Shown: piece by piece, positions 60,800 to 64,000 of the stretch
How positions within the stretch are numbered: position 1 is the first letter of the stretch
How the letters are laid out: each line of letters starts with the position of its first letter
Assembly: GCA_049890095.1 (NCBI GenBank)
Contig: JBMHCD010000008.1
Span: 186,001-250,000 of the forward strand
Source: JABAYQ01 sp049890095
GTDB taxonomy: Bacteria > Bacteroidota > Bacteroidia > Flavobacteriales > UBA7312
Direction: 5' to 3'
Length of the DNA stretch: 64,000 bases
Notes under the pieces: model-generated
The model's input: the letters and a program-made list of their open reading frames with translations, nothing else
What the model was told of the DNA's origin: nothing
Database searches by the model: none
Translations under genes and position numbers: made by a program

Positions 60800-62212
60800 A
60801 TGTCTTCAAGTTTAATTTTAACTATAATTTTTGTTTACTTCATTGTATTAATTGCAATTTCGTACTTGACAGGAAAGAGTGATAGTAACGATGCGTTCTT
60901 TTTGGGAAACAAACAATCGCCATGGTATGTAGTTGCATTTGGAATGATTGGAGCTTCACTTTCTGGTGTTACCTTTATCTCTGTTCCAGGATGGGTTGGT
61001 GATAGTCAGTTTAGCTATATTCAGATGGTTTTGGGTATGACTGCTGGTTATGTGGTTATTGCAAATGTCTTAATGCCAATTTATTATCGATTAAATCTAA
61101 CTTCTATATACGGATATTTAGGACAACGATTTGGTAGTTTAACACACAAAACAGGAGCTTTTTTCTTTTTACTTTCCAGAACAATTGGAGCTTCATTTAG
61201 GCTATATCTTGTTGCAAATGTATTACAACTGGCTATATTCCAAGATTGGAATGTCCCATTTTGGTTAACAGTAACATTAACTATATTATTGATATGGGTA
61301 TATACATTTAGATCAGGTATAAAAACAATTATTTGGACAGACACATTACAAACATTATTTATGTTATTGGCAGTTGGTTTTAGTATCTGGCTTATTTCTG
61401 AAGATTTAGGTTGGGGCCTTGTAGATGTTGTTCAAAATGTTTCAGAAAGTGAGTATAGTCAAGTCTTTTTCTTTGAAGGAAAAAAACATTTTTTAAAACA
61501 GTTTTTGTTTGGAGCCTTTTTAGCAATTGTTATGACGGGTTTAGATCAAGATATGATGCAAAAAAACCTTAGTTGTAAAAATTTGGGGGAAGCAAAAAAA
61601 AATATGTATTCTTTTAGTATAGTCCTAATTTTAGTAAATATATTTTTTCTTGCCTTAGGAGCTTTATTATACTTATATGCAGAGAAAAATGGTATTGAAT
61701 TTAAAAAAGCAGATGATCTTTTCCCTCTTATTGCATTAAAAGGTGATTTAGGTGTGGGTGTAGGTATATTTTTTGTGTTGGGTTTAATAGCAGCGGCTTA
61801 TTCTAGTGCAGATTCAGCATTAACTTCTTTAACTACCTCTTTTTGTTTGGACTTTTTACATATTGAAAATAAACCTATATCAGATCAGATAAATACAAGA
61901 AAAGTTGTTCATGTTTGCTTTTCTGTAGTATTAGTAGTATCAATATTAATTTTTAAAGCTATTAATGATGAAAGTGTTGTCGCTGCCTTGTTTAAAGTAG
62001 CTGGTTATACCTATGGACCATTATTAGGCTTATTTGCTTTTGGTATATTTACTAAGTGGAAAATTAAAGATAATTGGGTGCCTGTAATAGCTGTATTGTC
62101 TCCAATTATTTGTTTTATTCTTCAACTCTATATTTCTTTTGGATTTGAGTTGTTAATGATAAATGGATTAATTACCTTTTTAGGTCTTTGTATGCTAATT
62201 AGACGTGATTAA
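60800..62212 (+). CDS. Sodium/solute symporter (SSS family)
   Basis: 470 residues and about 13 TM helices. Family signatures: GNKQSPWYVVAFGMIGASLSG split around TM2, SVPGWVG, IYGYLGQRFG, the YTFRSGIKTIIWTDTLQT helix and LIAAAYSSADSALTSLTTSF near 337-356, which lies at the sodium site. Substrate not predictable (SSS members carry sugars, amino acids, vitamins). Converges with lgt and overlaps it by 18 nt. Confidence 0.93.
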   Translation: MSSSLILTIIFVYFIVLIAISYLTGKSDSNDAFFLGNKQSPWYVVAFGMIGASLSGVTFISVPGWVGDSQFSYIQMVLGMTAGYVVIANVLMPIYYRLNLTSIYGYLGQRFGSLTHKTGAFFFLLSRTIGASFRLYLVANVLQLAIFQDWNVPFWLTVTLTILLIWVYTFRSGIKTIIWTDTLQTLFMLLAVGFSIWLISEDLGWGLVDVVQNVSESEYSQVFFFEGKKHFLKQFLFGAFLAIVMTGLDQDMMQKNLSCKNLGEAKKNMYSFSIVLILVNIFFLALGALLYLYAEKNGIEFKKADDLFPLIALKGDLGVGVGIFFVLGLIAAAYSSADSALTSLTTSFCLDFLHIENKPISDQINTRKVVHVCFSVVLVVSILIFKAINDESVVAALFKVAGYTYGPLLGLFAFGIFTKWKIKDNWVPVIAVLSPIICFILQLYISFGFELLMINGLITFLGLCMLIRRD

Positions 62213-63355
62213 TTTTTCGGACTTATATAACCTATAAATAATTATACTACCAATAATTATTAGTGAGAAAGAGATAATTTCTGCCTGAGTAATTTCATAT
62301 TTAAATATGATGTATTTGGTATTTACTCTTATTTTTTCAATTAAAAAACGTTCGATTCCATTAAAAATAAGGTAAAGTCCAAAAAGCATTCCAGAGATTT
62401 TAATCTTCTTGCGTAATGACCACAATAAGAAAAATAAAGATAATGCCATAATTACTTCATAGAGTGGGGTAGGAAATACAGGAATGGCTAGTTGATTGCA
62501 ATAATTTCCAATACATCCTTCAATTGGCACACCAGAATTAAGAACATTATTAGGATAGTTATATGCCCAAGTCCAGTCTGGTAAAAAACTCATCCATTCA
62601 GGCTTTTGATTTAAGTTATTAATTCCCCAATCTCCGTCTCCAGAAAAATGACAACCCATTCTCCCAATACCGTAGGCAAGCATAAGTCCAGGAGCTGCAG
62701 CATCACTAAGATATTTATAATGAATATTATATTTTTTTCCATACCAAATAACTGAAGCAGCTCCGCAAATTAAACCTCCGTAGAAAGTAAGTCCACTAAA
62801 AGATAATAGTTGACCTATTGGGTCAGCCATAAAGTCATTAATATTTTCAAGATTATGAAAAATTTTCGCACCAATGATTCCAGAAACAGCTGCAATAATT
62901 GTAATGTTTCCAACGAGTTCATAGGTATGAACTTCTACCTTTACTTTTTTAGGCTGATCTAATTTACTTTTCTCTCCTTCAGAATATTTTAAATAATAAT
63001 TAACAATAGCACCAATAAATCCTCCTAAAAAACTTCCATTGGTCGATAAAATAAAATATTGAGGATTTATTGAAAATTCAGAATAATTTTGAGCAGCATA
63101 CAATAATTTAAAACCAACTAAAAAACCAACTAATGAAGCAATCAGCAGATCTTTTTTGGATGTTGCCAAGCCAATTATTTTTTCTTGCAAAAAAGATGTT
63201 ATCAATCCTTCTTCTTCTTTTCGTTTTAATTCTAACTTTAATGTCCAACTACTAAGTAAAAACGCCAAAGCCACAAAAAAACCAAACGTTTGAATTGGTA
63301 ACGGAATATAGATTCCAAATAAATCTTGAATCAGAAAACTTAAATTAGGATACAT
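62195..63355 (-). CDS. lgt: Prolipoprotein diacylglyceryl transferase
   Basis: 386 residues, polytopic. Transfers diacylglycerol onto the lipobox Cys of prolipoproteins such as those at 21569, 31843 and 36361. Motifs: the signature YGIGRMGCHFSGDGDWG (near 230-246) containing the essential Arg, FPTPLYEVIMAL (near 295) and NGIERFLIEKIRVN at the C-terminus. It is longer than E. coli Lgt (291) because of an insert with KLDQPKKVKVEVH near residue 130 and another in the WAYNYPNNVLN/CIGNYCNQ region. Nine nt downstream of mtaB. Confidence 0.94.
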   Translation of the reverse strand: MYPNLSFLIQDLFGIYIPLPIQTFGFFVALAFLLSSWTLKLELKRKEEEGLITSFLQEKIIGLATSKKDLLIASLVGFLVGFKLLYAAQNYSEFSINPQYFILSTNGSFLGGFIGAIVNYYLKYSEGEKSKLDQPKKVKVEVHTYELVGNITIIAAVSGIIGAKIFHNLENINDFMADPIGQLLSFSGLTFYGGLICGAASVIWYGKKYNIHYKYLSDAAAPGLMLAYGIGRMGCHFSGDGDWGINNLNQKPEWMSFLPDWTWAYNYPNNVLNSGVPIEGCIGNYCNQLAIPVFPTPLYEVIMALSLFFLLWSLRKKIKISGMLFGLYLIFNGIERFLIEKIRVNTKYIIFKYEITQAEIISFSLIIIGSIIIYRLYKSEKLITSN

Positions 63356-63364
63356 TTTATTTCT

Positions 63365-64000
63365 TTAAACTTGTTCGTAGATGAAAACACCATTTTCATC
63401 CATTTTATTTATTTTAGTTTTAACAATTTGGTTAGAAAATTCACTATTAAATTTAGTTTTTACCCTCAAATAGTTTTCAGTAAATCCATACATGAAACCA
63501 TCTTTATTTTCATGTTCAAATAAAACGCTTCTAACTGTTCCAATTTGTTTTTCATAAAAAGAGTGTTTTTTCTTAATTGATAAAACTCTTAGCATTTTAC
63601 TTCTCTTATTTCTAGTCGCTTTATCAATAACTCCACTCATTTTAATTGCTTCTGTATTATCTCTTTCAGAGTACGAAAATACATGCAAGTAAGAAACGTC
63701 TAATTCATTTAAAAAATGATAAGTTTCTAAAAAATTTTCTTCCGTTTCTCCAGGAAAACCAACAATAACATCAGCGCCAATACAACAATGTGGCATAACT
63801 TGTTTTATTCGCTTTATTCTTTCAACATATAAATCTGATAAATATCTTCTTTTCATCCGTTTTAATATGTCATCACACCCGGATTGAAGAGGAATATGAA
63901 AGTGTGGAACGAAAGAGTTAGATTGAGCAACGAAATCTATAGTTTCATTTTTTAACAAGTTAGGCTCGATAGAAGATATTCGGATTCTTTTAACATTTTC
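63365..64000 (-). CDS. mtaB: tRNA t6A37 methylthiotransferase MtaB, C-terminal part (5' end outside window)
   Basis: 212 codons are visible; the frame is still open at the window edge (RIRISSIEPNLL upstream of any start), so the N-terminal MTTase and Fe-S part lies beyond 64000. Seen here: radical-SAM barrel end with HFHIPLQSGCDDILKRMKRRY, IGADVIVGFPGETEENF, LHVFSYSERDNTEA and a TRAM-like tail (VLFEHENKDGFMYGFTENYLRV). These match MiaB/MtaB; the MtaB label rests on overall resemblance to the MtaB subgroup, so RimO/MiaB are alternatives. Confidence 0.85.
   Translation of the reverse strand, partial: ENVKRIRISSIEPNLLKNETIDFVAQSNSFVPHFHIPLQSGCDDILKRMKRRYLSDLYVERIKRIKQVMPHCCIGADVIVGFPGETEENFLETYHFLNELDVSYLHVFSYSERDNTEAIKMSGVIDKATRNKRSKMLRVLSIKKKHSFYEKQIGTVRSVLFEHENKDGFMYGFTENYLRVKTKFNSEFSNQIVKTKINKMDENGVFIYEQV

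Noticed and set aside
1..64000. CRISPR array, insertion sequence or prophage
   Set aside because: No regularly spaced direct repeats, no transposase or phage structural genes and no long terminal inverted repeats were seen when reading through both strands.

Overview
The window is a 64 kb stretch of an AT-rich chromosome from a member of the Bacteroidota, most likely a marine Flavobacteriales lineage. Four things point there. Several secreted proteins carry type IX secretion (T9SS) C-terminal sorting domains. Many genes have the Bacteroidota -7 promoter motif TAnnTTTG. Lineage-typical families are present (GWxTD, DUF349, DUF368, DUF721, DUF1599, BT_3928-like/DoxX, a parvulin trio next to MoxR). 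Ribosome-binding sites are weak or absent. The content is mainly housekeeping. No prophage, insertion sequence, CRISPR array or defence island was recognised.

Layout. 1-2998 (+): the 3' end of a BatA/VWA-like membrane protein, an SPFH protein and two small uncharacterised genes. 3000-10983 (-): a block of TPR protein, phosphosulfolactate synthase-like enzyme, rhodanese, DUF368/PopT transporter, aroE, DUF349 protein and uvrB. 11124-13639 (+): glmM and a cysteine desulfurase. 13615-16865 (-): GWxTD protein, lipid A-type acyltransferase and glycosyltransferase. 16952-17818: tRNA-Ser(TGA), a decayed T9SS cargo gene and ribH. 18624-22764 (+): recF/DUF721 and nrnA/FKBP/methyltransferase, with ndk on the other strand. 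22823-23639: tRNA-Met, a small XRE regulator and a decayed secreted-protein gene. 23640-25730 (-): methyltransferase and glyA. 25772-35516 (+): FMN enzyme, T9SS cargo, guaB, three periplasmic PPIase/chaperone proteins, MoxR and def. 35862-36225 (-): tRNA-Arg(TCT), tRNA-Pro(TGG) and tRNA-Ser(GCT). 36361-40949 (+): a peptide-type ABC importer without an ATPase gene. 40946-42567 (-): cdaA and folP. 42587-55558 (+): DUF1599, DoxX-like protein, a lone ABC permease, tpiA, prmA, a 1473-residue exported protein, plsY, tRNA-Arg(ACG), a MORN protein, mnmA and a T9SS subtilase. 55551-60076 (-): helical-repeat protein, FAH-family enzyme, SdpI protein, exonuclease, E2 acyltransferase and glycosyltransferase. 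60180-62212 (+): recR and a sodium/solute symporter. 62195-64000 (-): lgt and the 3' part of mtaB.

Several genes serve the cell envelope: glmM, lgt, plsY, the lipid A-type acyltransferase, two GT2 enzymes, the DUF368 undecaprenyl-phosphate transporter and the SurA-type chaperones. Others serve DNA repair (uvrB, recF, recR), translation (def, prmA, mnmA, mtaB, six tRNAs) and nucleotide or one-carbon metabolism (guaB, ndk, glyA, folP, nrnA, cdaA).

The most notable non-routine signals are: two decayed small secreted-protein genes, one keeping only its signal peptide and a T9SS tail; terminators that end 3-4 bases before the next start codon; convergent genes whose 3' ends overlap; promoter motifs 4-8 bases from the start codon, which suggests near-leaderless mRNAs; and a large uncharacterised exported protein with internal repeats. 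I did not find a clearly new multi-gene system.
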